NCBI RefSeq assembly: GCF_014279595.1
Contig: NZ_CP047943.1
Coordinates: 2,106,422-2,170,421 of the forward strand
Reading direction: 5' to 3'
DNA: 64,000 bases
Source: Synechococcus sp. RS9909
Lineage (GTDB): Bacteria; Cyanobacteriota; Cyanobacteriia; PCC-6307; Cyanobiaceae
Numbering within the stretch: position 1 is the stretch's first letter; every line of letters begins with the position of its first letter. The notes beneath the pieces were generated by a model, which was not told where the DNA came from, made no database searches, and saw only the letters and a program-made list of their open reading frames with translations. This document shows positions 8,600-17,546 of this stretch, piece after piece. Both the position numbers and the translations under genes were made by a program.

Positions 8600-9993
8600 C
8601 GCATGCAATCCGGACCGATCATGACAGCATGGGCCCTGTGGAGGTGCCAGCTGAGGCGCTCTGGGGCGCTCAGACCCAACGCTCGCTCCAGAATTTCGCC
8701 ATCAGCCAGGACACCGTCCCCCTGGAACTGATCCACGCCCTGGCCCGGATCAAACAGGTGGCCGCCGTGGTGAACACCCGCCTGGGCGTTCTCGATCAGG
8801 AGCGCTGCACTCTGATTGTGGAGGCGGCGGCGGCGGTGGCCGAAGGCCAGCACGACGCGCACTTCCCCTTACGGGTCTGGCAGACCGGCAGTGGCACCCA
8901 GACCAACATGAACCTCAATGAGGTGATCAGCAATCTCGCGGCCCTCTCCGCTGGCGAGCCCCTGGGGAGCCACAGGCCGGTGCACCCGAATGATCACGTC
9001 AATCGTTCCCAATCGACCAATGACGCCTTCCCGGCCGCCATCCACGTTGCAACCGCCGCAGGGATCAGCCGCCGCTTAGTACCTGAACTGCAAAGGCTGG
9101 AGGAGGCCTTGACCAAGAAAGCCGAAGCCTGGAACGGGATTGTGAAAATCGGCCGCACCCACCTGCAGGACGCGGTGCCACTCACCCTGGGCCAGGAAGT
9201 GTCCGCCTGGCGCGACCAGATCGGCACGGCGACCGAGCGGATCGATGCCTGCCTCTCCGAAGTGCTGTCTCTGCCCCTTGGCGGCACGGCCGTTGGCACA
9301 GGCCTGAACGCACCCGATGGCTTTGCGGAGCAGGCCGCCGCCGAGCTTGCACGCCTCACCGGCCTGCCCTTCCGCTCAGCGCCAAACAAATTCGCCGTGA
9401 TGGCCAGCCATGACGGCCTGGTGCATGCCATGAGCCAGCTTCGGCTGCTGGCGGTGACACTGCTGAAGATCGCCAACGACATCCGCTTGCTGGCCTGCGG
9501 CCCCCGCGCCGGCCTGGCCGAACTCCATCTGCCGGAAAATGAACCCGGCAGCTCGATCATGCCCGGCAAGGTGAATCCCACCCAGTGCGAGGCGATGGCG
9601 ATGGTGTGCACGCAGGTGATCGGCCTCGATGCCGCTGTGGCCATGGCGGGAGCCGGTGGGCACCTGCAGATGAACGTGTACAAACCGCTGATCGGCTTCA
9701 ATCTGCTCCAGGCGATCACCCTGCTCACGGATGCCTGCCGCTGCTTCCGGGTGGCGATGGTGGAAGGGATGGAACCGAACCGCAGCCGCATTCAGCGCGA
9801 CGTCGAGCAGTCGCTCATGCTCGTGACACCCCTGGCGCCGGTGATCGGCTACGACAAAGCCAGTGCCATCGCCAAATATGCCCATGAGCAGGGCACGAGC
9901 CTGCGCGATGCTGCCCTGGAGCTGGGCTACGTCAGCGCTGAGGATTTTGACCGGATCGTGGATCCGGCGGCGATGACCGTGCCACACGGATGA
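8596..9993 (+). CDS. fumC: Class II fumarate hydratase
   Basis: 465 residues, the usual length for the iron-independent fumarase, which hydrates fumarate to malate. The signature GSSIMPGKVNPTQCEA is near residues 319-334. GSGTQTNMNLNEVI and SQSTNDAFPAAIH contribute substrate-binding residues, and GRTHLQDAVPLTLGQE is also typical. The start overlaps the stop of the 33-residue peptide upstream (ATGA). It converges with the helicase gene, with 4 bases between stops. Aspartase and argininosuccinate lyase are related, but the motif set fits fumarase. Confidence 0.96.
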   Translation: MTHAIRTDHDSMGPVEVPAEALWGAQTQRSLQNFAISQDTVPLELIHALARIKQVAAVVNTRLGVLDQERCTLIVEAAAAVAEGQHDAHFPLRVWQTGSGTQTNMNLNEVISNLAALSAGEPLGSHRPVHPNDHVNRSQSTNDAFPAAIHVATAAGISRRLVPELQRLEEALTKKAEAWNGIVKIGRTHLQDAVPLTLGQEVSAWRDQIGTATERIDACLSEVLSLPLGGTAVGTGLNAPDGFAEQAAAELARLTGLPFRSAPNKFAVMASHDGLVHAMSQLRLLAVTLLKIANDIRLLACGPRAGLAELHLPENEPGSSIMPGKVNPTQCEAMAMVCTQVIGLDAAVAMAGAGGHLQMNVYKPLIGFNLLQAITLLTDACRCFRVAMVEGMEPNRSRIQRDVEQSLMLVTPLAPVIGYDKASAIAKYAHEQGTSLRDAALELGYVSAEDFDRIVDPAAMTVPHG

Positions 9994-9997
9994 CCCG

Positions 9998-12772
9998 TCA
10001 GGCGGCCCGTTCCGTCGCCGGATTCAGGCCGCCCGCCTCCGCAGCCGCCGCCTTGAGCAGATCCTCGGCTTCCGCCACCGGGAAGCGGTTGATCGCTTTC
10101 AACGCCTGGCGGGCATGGCGCCGCAGCTGCTCACTGATCGCCTCGCAGTAGGGCACCTGGGCGAGCAGATCCACCGTGCGCCGCATGATCCGCACCACAT
10201 CCCCCTCATCCAGGGAGGTGTTGGCAATCAGATCGTTCCAGGCCGTGCCGCTCGCCCAGGCCTCCACCAATCCCATCAGCTCCGGTTCCCACCAAGCGGG
10301 CATCACCACCTGGGCCCGCTCCTGGGCCCGCAAGAGCTCACGGCGGATCCCCATCAGGTCATGCAGAGCCTCCTCAGCCCGCGGCGGCGGCGGAAAACCG
10401 CTCCAGAGATCGGGACGGTTCACCTCCGTGCTGATCGCCTCGAACACCGCCGCCAGTTCCGCTGGCTGCAGCTCATCCAGGTGCCCACTCATCAGCGCCA
10501 GCCCCAACCAGAGCTCGTTGTCACCGCGCAGGGCCGCCACGGTCCGCCCGATCTCGGTGGGCTCCAGATCATCCAGGCAGCCGAAGTGCTGCAGGATCTC
10601 AATCAAGGCCAGGAAGGTCTCCCAGTGCCGGTTGGCCCGGTGGTGAAGCATCTGCTGTCGCTCACGGATTTCCAGCTCCAGTTCCTCCATGCGGCGCCGG
10701 TGCTTCTTCAACTGACGGCGATCACCCCAGCGATGGGCCGGATGGGCCTCCAGATCAGCCTCCAGCTCCTGCACCAGACGCGCCTGGGTGAGCACCTCAC
10801 CGGCCAGGTCGTACTGGGGTGTGGTCATGTCGTGGCGCTGGGCCATATGCCCCACCGCCAGGGCCAACCCACCGCTCTGCTGATCACCATGCCGCAGCTC
10901 ACCGGCTCGGCGCAGCTCCGGTGGATTCACCCCCTCCACCTGAAGGCAGCTCAGTTCCGCATGCAGGCTCACCACAGCCTGGCAGGGCAGCAACAGCCAG
11001 GCGTTGTCGTCGGTGAGGCACAGCAGCAGGGGGAACTGACCGGGGCCATCGCATTTCTCGACGATGACCGCGGGCGTGACCACCCCCCGAAGCTGGGGCG
11101 CCTTGAGGCTCACCAGGGTGCCGACACTGGCGAACTGCAGCGCCAGCGTGAGCTCGTGGGCAAGGGTTTCTTCCGCCTGTTGCTGCAGGATCCTGAGCAG
11201 TCGACGCTCCTCACGCAAGCGACCCCGGCGTTTCTCGTACTCCTCGAAGTCTTCCCAGGGCACATCACCCGCCGTGCCCTGCAGCTGACCGAGCTGGAGG
11301 CGCAGCTGGGTGAGGATCTCTTCTTCTTCAACCAGATCGAGGCTGGCGAGGTAGCGGCCGAAACTGCGCTCCACCAGCTCCCGCGCCTTCGCCAGATCGT
11401 GGCGCTGCAGCAGATTCAGCACCATGCCGTAACTCGGGGTGAACTGACTCACGAGCGGATCGGAGGGGCTGGTGGCCAGCTGCCCGGCCTCACGCACCCC
11501 CTCAAACCGGCTCTGCACCGTCACCACATAGCCCTGGGAATCGAGACCTCGCCGACCGGCGCGACCGGCCATCTGCAGAAACTCACTCGCCATCAGCGGC
11601 CGATGGCCCCGCTCGGTGCGCTTGGACAACGCCGCGATCACGGTGCTGCGAGCCGGCATGTTGATGCCGGCCGCCAGGGTTTCCGTGGCAAACACCACCT
11701 TCACCAACCCCTCCTGGAAAAGTTCCTCGATCAGCTCCTTCCAGGCGGGAAGCACGCCGGCATGGTGCGCGGCGATGCCGCGCAGGAGAGCATCGGCATG
11801 CACCCCATCACGCACCGCCTCCGGATTGGCGCTGGCGTAGGCCTTGAAGCGCTCGCGGATCCTCGCCTGTTCGTTCTCATTCACGAGGCATTGCGCACCG
11901 AGATCGCGAACCGCCTTGTCACAACCGCGCCGGCTGAAAATGAAATAGATGGCTGGAAGCATGTCCCGTTCGGCCATCTGGGCGACCACGAAACTGATCG
12001 GTGGTGGCTCGGGCTGGGGTGGCTTGGGGGAGCGGCCTTTGCGTTTGCTCCCCTTCGGAGCACGCCAGACCTTGCAGTTGGGATGGAGACCGGTGCCCTG
12101 ATCGTTCAGCAGCGGGTGCAGACCCTTGGCACTGCAGAAACTGAACTGCAGCGGAACGGGCCGATGATCACTCAGAACAAGCCGGGTGGGGCCATGCACC
12201 CGCTCGATCCAGTCGGTGAGTTGCCCGGCATTGGCCACCGTGGCTGAGAGGGCCACCAATTGCACCGAAGGCGGGCAGTGAATGATCGACTCCTCCCAGA
12301 CCGTGCCCCGCTGGGAGTCGTTCATGTAGTGGCATTCATCGAGCACCACCGCCTCCACATCCGCCAGCGGATCGCGATGCGCATCCGCCTCGGCGTAGAG
12401 CATGTTGCGGAAGATCTCAGTGGTCATCACCACGATGGAGGCCTCCCGGTTGACGCTGAGGTCACCGGTCATCAGACCCACGTTCTCCGCCCCGAACTGG
12501 GCGCGGAAATCGCGCAGTTTCTGATTGGATAACGCCTTGAGCGGCGTGGTGTAGAACACCTTCTGGCGATGCGCGATCGCCCGATAGATGGCGTATTCCC
12601 CCACCAAGGTCTTGCCCGATCCCGTCGGTGCACTCACCACCACGGAATGGCCCTGATTGAGGGCCTCGATGGCCTCCAGCTGGAACCCGTCCAGGGGGAA
12701 GGGGAAAATCTGCGCCGGATCCGGCGACCCCACGCTTGCGGGCTCAGCAGCCAGGGTGTCGATCTCGGCCAT
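9998..12772 (-). CDS. Ski2/Mtr4-like DEAD/DEAH RNA helicase
   Basis: 924 residues. The helicase core has Walker A APTGSGKT near residue 45, Walker B VLDECHYM, motif III SATVANA, and motif VI QMAGRAGRRGLD; a Ski2/Mtr4-like C-terminal (DSHCT-type) region follows. Such helicases unwind structured RNA for turnover or processing; the exact role in cyanobacteria is not settled. I chose ATG 12772 (MAEIDTLAAEP) because the open frame beyond it is antisense to the neighbouring transporter gene and reads as Trp/Arg/Cys-rich noise. The next gene upstream on this strand ends 10 bases away. Confidence 0.92.
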   Translation of the reverse strand: MAEIDTLAAEPASVGSPDPAQIFPFPLDGFQLEAIEALNQGHSVVVSAPTGSGKTLVGEYAIYRAIAHRQKVFYTTPLKALSNQKLRDFRAQFGAENVGLMTGDLSVNREASIVVMTTEIFRNMLYAEADAHRDPLADVEAVVLDECHYMNDSQRGTVWEESIIHCPPSVQLVALSATVANAGQLTDWIERVHGPTRLVLSDHRPVPLQFSFCSAKGLHPLLNDQGTGLHPNCKVWRAPKGSKRKGRSPKPPQPEPPPISFVVAQMAERDMLPAIYFIFSRRGCDKAVRDLGAQCLVNENEQARIRERFKAYASANPEAVRDGVHADALLRGIAAHHAGVLPAWKELIEELFQEGLVKVVFATETLAAGINMPARSTVIAALSKRTERGHRPLMASEFLQMAGRAGRRGLDSQGYVVTVQSRFEGVREAGQLATSPSDPLVSQFTPSYGMVLNLLQRHDLAKARELVERSFGRYLASLDLVEEEEILTQLRLQLGQLQGTAGDVPWEDFEEYEKRRGRLREERRLLRILQQQAEETLAHELTLALQFASVGTLVSLKAPQLRGVVTPAVIVEKCDGPGQFPLLLCLTDDNAWLLLPCQAVVSLHAELSCLQVEGVNPPELRRAGELRHGDQQSGGLALAVGHMAQRHDMTTPQYDLAGEVLTQARLVQELEADLEAHPAHRWGDRRQLKKHRRRMEELELEIRERQQMLHHRANRHWETFLALIEILQHFGCLDDLEPTEIGRTVAALRGDNELWLGLALMSGHLDELQPAELAAVFEAISTEVNRPDLWSGFPPPPRAEEALHDLMGIRRELLRAQERAQVVMPAWWEPELMGLVEAWASGTAWNDLIANTSLDEGDVVRIMRRTVDLLAQVPYCEAISEQLRRHARQALKAINRFPVAEAEDLLKAAAAEAGGLNPATERAA

Positions 12773-12782
12773 AGGCGCGATC

Positions 12783-13721
12783 CTAGGGACGCCGCCGCCA
12801 CCAGGCCGCCAGGGCACTGCCGAGCAGGGAATGCACCACCGCGGAGATCGCCCCGGGCAGGGCCGTGAGCGGACTGGCGAATCCACCAGCCCGGGCCAAC
12901 ACCACCGCCAGCCCAGAGTTCTGCATCCCCACCTCCAGGCTGATCGTGCGACGTGACGACGCCCCGTCTCCCAGCAGGGCCGGAACCAAGAGCCCCAAGG
13001 CGAAGCCGCCGGCATGGAGCAGCACTGTGGCCAGAAGCAACAGCATGCCCTGACTGAGCAACGCCTGGCGCTGGCCGGCCAGGATCCCGGCCACGATCAA
13101 GGCGATGGCGACCACGGCAATCGGCGGCATCAACGGTTCGATCCGCCGCGCCAGCCCCGGCTGCCCCTGCTGCAGGGCAACACCGAGTGCCACCGGCACC
13201 AGCACCACCTGCAGCACATTGATCAACAGGGTCCAGCCCTCCACAGGCACATAACGCCCGGCCAGCAGGCTGGTGAGCGACGGCGTCAGCACCACCGCCA
13301 GCCCCGTGCTCAGGCTGGTCATCACCACCGAAAGGGCCACATCAGCCCTGGCGATCAAGGCCACGACGTTGCTGGCCGTGCCACCGGGGCAACACCCCAC
13401 CAGGATCAGGCCCACCGCCAGCGGGGGTTCCAAGCGCAGGCCCCAGGCCAGCAGGGCCGCCAACGACGGCATCACCAGAAACTGCAACGCCACTCCGATC
13501 AAGGCGGAGCGGGGCCGAACCAGCACCCGGCGAAAGTCAGCCGGGGCAAGCCCCAGCCCCATGCCGAGCATGATCAGAGCAAGGCCCCAGGTGATCACGG
13601 GCCCCGTCACCCAGGCGAACAAGCCCGGCACCGCCAGCGACAGCAGGGCCGCCAGCAGGGTCCAGAGCGGGAACAACAGGGTGAAACGCTCCAGCGACGG
13701 CAGCGATGGGGACGACGACAC
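12783..13721 (-). CDS. Bile acid:sodium symporter (BASS) family transporter
   Basis: 312 residues with about ten hydrophobic segments. The family pattern is visible in LGMGLGLAPADFRRVL, the cation-binding region LVGCCPGGTASNVVALIARADVALSV, and EVGMQNSGLAVVLA near the C terminus. BASS members move organic anions with sodium; plastid relatives carry pyruvate or other 2-keto acids, so the substrate cannot be told from sequence. It lies directly upstream of the helicase on the same strand and divergently from bioF; their starts are about 60 bases apart. Confidence 0.9.
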   Translation of the reverse strand: MSSSPSLPSLERFTLLFPLWTLLAALLSLAVPGLFAWVTGPVITWGLALIMLGMGLGLAPADFRRVLVRPRSALIGVALQFLVMPSLAALLAWGLRLEPPLAVGLILVGCCPGGTASNVVALIARADVALSVVMTSLSTGLAVVLTPSLTSLLAGRYVPVEGWTLLINVLQVVLVPVALGVALQQGQPGLARRIEPLMPPIAVVAIALIVAGILAGQRQALLSQGMLLLLATVLLHAGGFALGLLVPALLGDGASSRRTISLEVGMQNSGLAVVLARAGGFASPLTALPGAISAVVHSLLGSALAAWWRRRP

Positions 13722-13780
13722 GAGCTCGGCAGCAGCGCCACGCCATCCTGCAGGCTGCGGTGATCGCCAGACTGGTCGCC

Positions 13781-14917
13781 ATGTCGATCCCTCCGGCCCG
13801 TCGTCGTCGCTTGCGAAGCTTCAGCAGCCCGCCCGGCAGCAGCCGGCTGCAGGTTGAAGGCTGCCATGACAGCGACTCCGGGCTCGTGGATCTGGCCAGC
13901 AACGACTATCTGAACCTGAGCCGCGACCCCAACCTGATCGCCGCGGCCCAGAGCGAACTGGCGTGCAGCGGCGTCGGCGCAGGAGGATCGCGGCTGATCA
14001 GCGGCAGCAGGCCGGTGCATGCCCGCCTGGAATCGGCCATGGCCGAGTGGCTCGGCCGGGAGCGGGTCCTGCTCTTCCCCAGTGGCTTCCAGGCCAACCT
14101 GGCCGCCATCGTCGCCCTGGCCGACCGGCACACCACCGTGGTGGCCGACCGGCTGATTCACCATTCCCTCCTGATGGGGGTTCGCGCCAGCGGCGCCCGG
14201 CTGAAACGCTTCGAGCACAACGACCTCCAGGCCCTGGAGCGCCAGCTGCAGGCCTGTGGACCTCACCACCGTGGGCATCCCCCCCTGGTGGTCACCGAAA
14301 GCCTGTTCAGCATGGAGGGCACCAGCCCGCCCCTGGGGGCCATGCTGGATCTCTGCCAGCAGCACGGAGCACGCTTGCTGGTGGACGAGGCCCATGCCCT
14401 CGGCGTGCTCGGCCCCGAAGGGCGAGGGCTGGCCCATGGCCTCCGCGAGGTGACGATGCTCAGCGGCACCTTCGGCAAGGCCTTCGGCAGCGGGGGTGCC
14501 TTTCTGGCCTGTGATGGCGCCCTCGGCGAGGCGCTGCTGCAGAGCAGCGGCGCCTTCCGCTACACCACGGCCCTGGCGCCGCCCCTGGCGGCGGCAGCCC
14601 TGGCGGCGCTCAGCCTGATCCAGGCAAACCCTCAATGGGGTGCCCAGCTGGTGGCCCGGAGCGAGCAATGGCGCGACCGGCTCCAGAGCGCCAGCTGGCA
14701 GCGCCCTGGCGGCCAGGGGCCGATCCTGCCGCTGCTGGTGGGCGATGACCAGGCAGCCCTCGATCTCCAGGCGCAGTTGGAGCAGGCCGGGCTGCTCACA
14801 GTGGCGATCCGCCCCCCCACCGTGCCGGAGGGAACGGCACGGCTGCGCCTGGTGCTGCATCGCCACCAGAGCGATGAGACATTGGAGATCCTGCTGAAGG
14901 CGCTTGCGTGTGGCTGA
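13781..14917 (+). CDS. bioF: 8-amino-7-oxononanoate synthase
   Basis: 378 residues. BioF condenses pimeloyl-ACP with L-alanine, using pyridoxal phosphate, in the first step of biotin ring assembly. The PLP lysine is Lys233 in GTFGKAFGSGG; VDEAHALGVLG supplies the Asp and His that hold the cofactor, and GSRLISGS is also typical. ATG 13781 (MSIPPARRRRLR) was preferred to ATG 13706, which would overlap the divergent transporter gene. It is the first gene of a tight operon with bioK, bioC and bioD, each overlapping the previous one. Confidence 0.95.
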   Translation: MSIPPARRRRLRSFSSPPGSSRLQVEGCHDSDSGLVDLASNDYLNLSRDPNLIAAAQSELACSGVGAGGSRLISGSRPVHARLESAMAEWLGRERVLLFPSGFQANLAAIVALADRHTTVVADRLIHHSLLMGVRASGARLKRFEHNDLQALERQLQACGPHHRGHPPLVVTESLFSMEGTSPPLGAMLDLCQQHGARLLVDEAHALGVLGPEGRGLAHGLREVTMLSGTFGKAFGSGGAFLACDGALGEALLQSSGAFRYTTALAPPLAAAALAALSLIQANPQWGAQLVARSEQWRDRLQSASWQRPGGQGPILPLLVGDDQAALDLQAQLEQAGLLTVAIRPPTVPEGTARLRLVLHRHQSDETLEILLKALACG

Positions 14918-15656
14918 TCCAGCGCACAACCAGGTCATCGCCATGCACGGCTGGAGCGGCGACAGCTCCGCCTGGCAGCCCTGGCAACGCCATTTCGAGC
15001 ACCATGGCTGGCAATGGCAGAGCGGCGAACGGGGCTATGGAGCCTTCCACCCCGTCCGGCCCCGCTGGCAGGAGACGACTGGATGCACAGCCGCGCGGCG
15101 GGTGGTGATCGGCCACTCCCTGGGCCCCCATCTCGTGGAGGCGGAGGTTCTCGGCAGCGCCACGGATGTGGTGTTGCTCACCAGTTTCGGCCGCTTCGTG
15201 CCAGCCGGCGCCGCCGGTCGCGCGCTGCGCTCCGCCCTGATGGGGATGCACAACGCCCTGGGGAGCGATGGGGAGCGGGCCATGCTCGAACGCTTTCTGG
15301 CGCGTGCGGCCCTGCCCGCCCCGGCGTCGGCCCTGCCGCCAGGGCCATGGCAGACAGGGCTCACCCCAAACGGGCGGCGACGCCTCGATCAGGACCTGCA
15401 GCGGCTGCTGCACACCAGCGGCTTACCGGCGGGCTTCCCCCGGACGGCTCGGGTGCTGGTGGTGGACGCAGCCGATGATGCGATTGTGGCGCCGGAGGCC
15501 CGTCTGGAGCTGCTCGAGCAACTTCAGGACCATCTCGATCGCCCCCCCGAGCACTGGACATTGCACGATGCGGGCCACGCTCTGCTGGTGCCCGACCTGC
15601 TGGTTCGGGTGCAGCACTGGCTGGACGCGTCGCCGGCGCCGGGGCCGACGACGTGA
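14910..15656 (+). CDS. bioK: Pimeloyl-ACP methyl ester esterase, BioK type
   Basis: 248 residues, alpha/beta hydrolase. It should remove the methyl group that BioC adds, releasing pimeloyl-ACP for BioF. The nucleophile elbow is VVIGHSLGPHL (catalytic Ser), the acid probably lies in VVDAADDAIV and the His in DAGHALLVP; MHGWSGDS near the start is the oxyanion-hole loop. BioK is the esterase form reported from marine picocyanobacteria that lack BioH; I assign it from this context and fold. GTG 14910 was chosen because GAAGG at 14896-14900 is 9 bases upstream; TTG 14904 is possible. It overlaps bioF and bioC. Confidence 0.83.
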   Translation: MADPAHNQVIAMHGWSGDSSAWQPWQRHFEHHGWQWQSGERGYGAFHPVRPRWQETTGCTAARRVVIGHSLGPHLVEAEVLGSATDVVLLTSFGRFVPAGAAGRALRSALMGMHNALGSDGERAMLERFLARAALPAPASALPPGPWQTGLTPNGRRRLDQDLQRLLHTSGLPAGFPRTARVLVVDAADDAIVAPEARLELLEQLQDHLDRPPEHWTLHDAGHALLVPDLLVRVQHWLDASPAPGPTT

Positions 15657-16426
15657 TGGAGCTCTCCCCCGGGGAGAACCCCTGGCGACACCAGGTGCTG
15701 CAGCGTTTTGACCGGGCTGCGCCCCATTACGTCGAGCATGCCGGACTGCAACGGGCCGTGGCCTGGCGTCTGGCCGGCCTCTGCCGCCGCCGACCGTTGC
15801 CACGTGGACACTGGCTGGATCTCGGGGCGGGGACGGGGATGCTGGCCGATGCCCTCGAAACCTTGCATCCGGGCCAGTCCGTTGGCCGCCTCGATGGCAG
15901 CGAAGCGATGCTGGCGCGCCAGAGCCAGCGGCATGACACGCAGAGGTGGGACCTGCAACAAGGGCTGCCACCCTGGCCTGATCGTCCCCAGGTGCTGGCC
16001 TCCAGCTTCTGCCTGCACTGGCTCGACGATCCCTGCCTGCGCATGCAGCAGTGGTATGAGGCGCTCGCCCCTGCCGGCTGGCTCGCCCTCGCCCTGCCGG
16101 TGAACGGCAGCTTCCGGCAGTGGCATCAGGCAGCCAGGGCAGCCGGACAGAGCTGCACCGCCCTACCTCTGCCAACCGCCACCAGCCTGCTCGAAGCTGT
16201 CCCGGCCAGAGCCGTGCGGCACCGGTCCCTGCATCGCTTCACCACACAGGCCCGCAGCGTGGCCGCCCTGCTGCGACCGATGCGCCGCGTTGGCGCCGGC
16301 AGCACCCCGGTGGAACCGCTGGGGGTGCGTGCCTGGCGACAGCTGGGCCGTCACTGGCCCGCCCCGGAGTCCGACGGACAGGTCAGACTGACCTGGATGA
16401 TTCAGATCCTGCTGCTGCAGCGATGA
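15656..16426 (+). CDS. bioC: Malonyl-ACP O-methyltransferase
   Basis: 256 residues. BioC methylates malonyl-ACP so that it can enter fatty acid synthesis and be elongated to pimeloyl-ACP methyl ester. The class I SAM-binding loop is LDLGAGTGML, preceded by FDRAAPHYVEHAGLQR (typical for BioC), and ASSFCLHWLDDP is the post-motif region with the conserved LHW. The start codon overlaps the bioK stop as TGATG; GTG 15653 is an equivalent alternative. The stop overlaps the bioD start as ATGA. The position between the esterase and bioD strongly supports the call. Confidence 0.92.
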   Translation: MELSPGENPWRHQVLQRFDRAAPHYVEHAGLQRAVAWRLAGLCRRRPLPRGHWLDLGAGTGMLADALETLHPGQSVGRLDGSEAMLARQSQRHDTQRWDLQQGLPPWPDRPQVLASSFCLHWLDDPCLRMQQWYEALAPAGWLALALPVNGSFRQWHQAARAAGQSCTALPLPTATSLLEAVPARAVRHRSLHRFTTQARSVAALLRPMRRVGAGSTPVEPLGVRAWRQLGRHWPAPESDGQVRLTWMIQILLLQR

Positions 16427-17082
16427 GCGAGCGCCCCCGCGGTGCACCCCGGCTGGTGGTGTGCGGCACCGACACCGATGTAGGCAAAACCGTGGTGAGC
16501 GCGCTGCTGGTGCAGGGGCTGGGGGCCTGGTATTGGAAACCGGTGCAGAGCGGCCTGGAGCAGGGGGGGGATCGCGCCTGGCTGACGGCTGTGCTCCAGC
16601 TGCCGATGGAACGGCAGCTGCCGGAGGCCTATGCCTTTCAAGCAGCCGTCTCGCCCCACTGGGCTGCCGAGATGGAGGCGCAGATGATCGATCCGGACCG
16701 CCTCGTGCCACCCGAGACGAACGGCCACCCCCTGGTGATCGAGACCGCCGGGGGACTGCACGTGCCCCTCAATCGCCACTGGCTGCAGATCGATCAGCTG
16801 GAACGGTGGCACCTGCCGGTGGTGCTGGTGGCGCGCAGCGGCCTCGGCACGCTCAATCACACACTCCTGAGCCTGGAAGCGCTGAAGCGACGCTCCATCC
16901 CGGTGCTGGGCCTGTTCCTCAACGGCCCGCTGCATGCCGACAACCCCCGCACCCTGGAACAGTTCGGCGGTGTTCCGGTGTTGGCCCAGATGTCAAGACT
17001 TGATCCTCTCGATGCCGCCAGCCTGCAGGACACATGGCAACGGCAGGAGCTGGGGCCTAAGTTCGAGCGACTTCTGCTCTGA
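16423..17082 (+). CDS. bioD: Dethiobiotin synthetase
   Basis: 219 residues. BioD closes the ureido ring of dethiobiotin from diaminopelargonate, CO2 and ATP. The P-loop GTDTDVGKTVVSALL is at residues 14-28, YWKPVQSGL supplies the second lysine, and ETAGGLHVPL is the conserved EGAGG-like segment. The start overlaps bioC (ATGA at 16423-16426). No bioA gene follows, although diaminopelargonate is made by BioA or by the cyanobacterial alternative BioU; the next frame codes for a small membrane protein. Confidence 0.95.
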   Translation: MSERPRGAPRLVVCGTDTDVGKTVVSALLVQGLGAWYWKPVQSGLEQGGDRAWLTAVLQLPMERQLPEAYAFQAAVSPHWAAEMEAQMIDPDRLVPPETNGHPLVIETAGGLHVPLNRHWLQIDQLERWHLPVVLVARSGLGTLNHTLLSLEALKRRSIPVLGLFLNGPLHADNPRTLEQFGGVPVLAQMSRLDPLDAASLQDTWQRQELGPKFERLLL

Positions 17083-17096
17083 CAGCACCCTCTGCC

Positions 17097-17252
17097 ATGA
17101 CCAGCCGCCAGACCTGGGCCACCGTGGCCGTGATCCTTCTCTGCGGTGGCATCCTGGTGCTGTTCACCGACGTGGAGGTCGGACTGGTCCGCTGGTTCAA
17201 CTGTGGGCCACTGTCGACCAGCTCCGAAGACAGGAGCGAAGTCTGCCGCTGA
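17097..17252 (+). CDS. 51-residue single-pass membrane protein
   Basis: Opens 14 bases after bioD with ATG 17097 (MTSRQTWATVAVIL). One hydrophobic segment spans about residues 8-23 and is followed by an acidic and Cys-containing tail (Cys36, Cys50 among them). No ribosome binding site stands out. It converges with the next leftward gene, with only 5 bases between stops, which is what one expects of a real gene in this compact genome. I recognise no family. It may simply be the last gene of the bio operon. Confidence 0.55.
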   Translation: MTSRQTWATVAVILLCGGILVLFTDVEVGLVRWFNCGPLSTSSEDRSEVCR

Positions 17253-17257
17253 AGCGC

Positions 17258-17536
17258 TCAACCCAGAGGCCTGGACCGCAGTGGACAGGACCCATGGCGC
17301 ATGGCCACGTGGCGCACCGCCATCGGCAGCGTCCAGCCCTGGCGCAGCTGCTCATGGATCTGGTCGATCTGAGACGGTGACCAACCGGCCATTTCCAGCC
17401 GCACCTTGATCGAGGGCCAGAGGCCTTCAGCAAAAACATCCCGCCGTCCGAGGGCGGGCGTGATGAACCGCTTGGACAGGCGCGGAGAGGTGGTGGTTGC
17501 GGCCATGACGATCGGCCCGATCAACGCCCCCATCAT
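17258..17536 (-). CDS. Small conserved-looking protein, unknown function
   Basis: 92 residues from the first of two consecutive ATGs (17536, 17533); ATG 17506 (MAATTTSPRL) is a third candidate and would give 82. The core FITPALGRRDVFAEGLWPSIKVRLEMAGWSPSQIDQIHEQLRQGW reads as two or three helices, and the SPSQIDQIHEQL part looks like a helical protein-binding motif; it is split here only for description. It starts 10 bases after the DUF3143 gene and probably shares its transcript. No family name recalled. Confidence 0.62.
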   Translation of the reverse strand: MMGALIGPIVMAATTTSPRLSKRFITPALGRRDVFAEGLWPSIKVRLEMAGWSPSQIDQIHEQLRQGWTLPMAVRHVAMRHGSCPLRSRPLG

Positions 17537-17546
17537 GACGCCCCGA

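Noticed and set aside
10115..12247. A 710-residue open frame on the plus strand
   Set aside because: It is the exact antisense of the helicase gene, has His/Gln/Arg-rich composition typical of reverse-strand reading in GC-rich DNA, and shows no motif.
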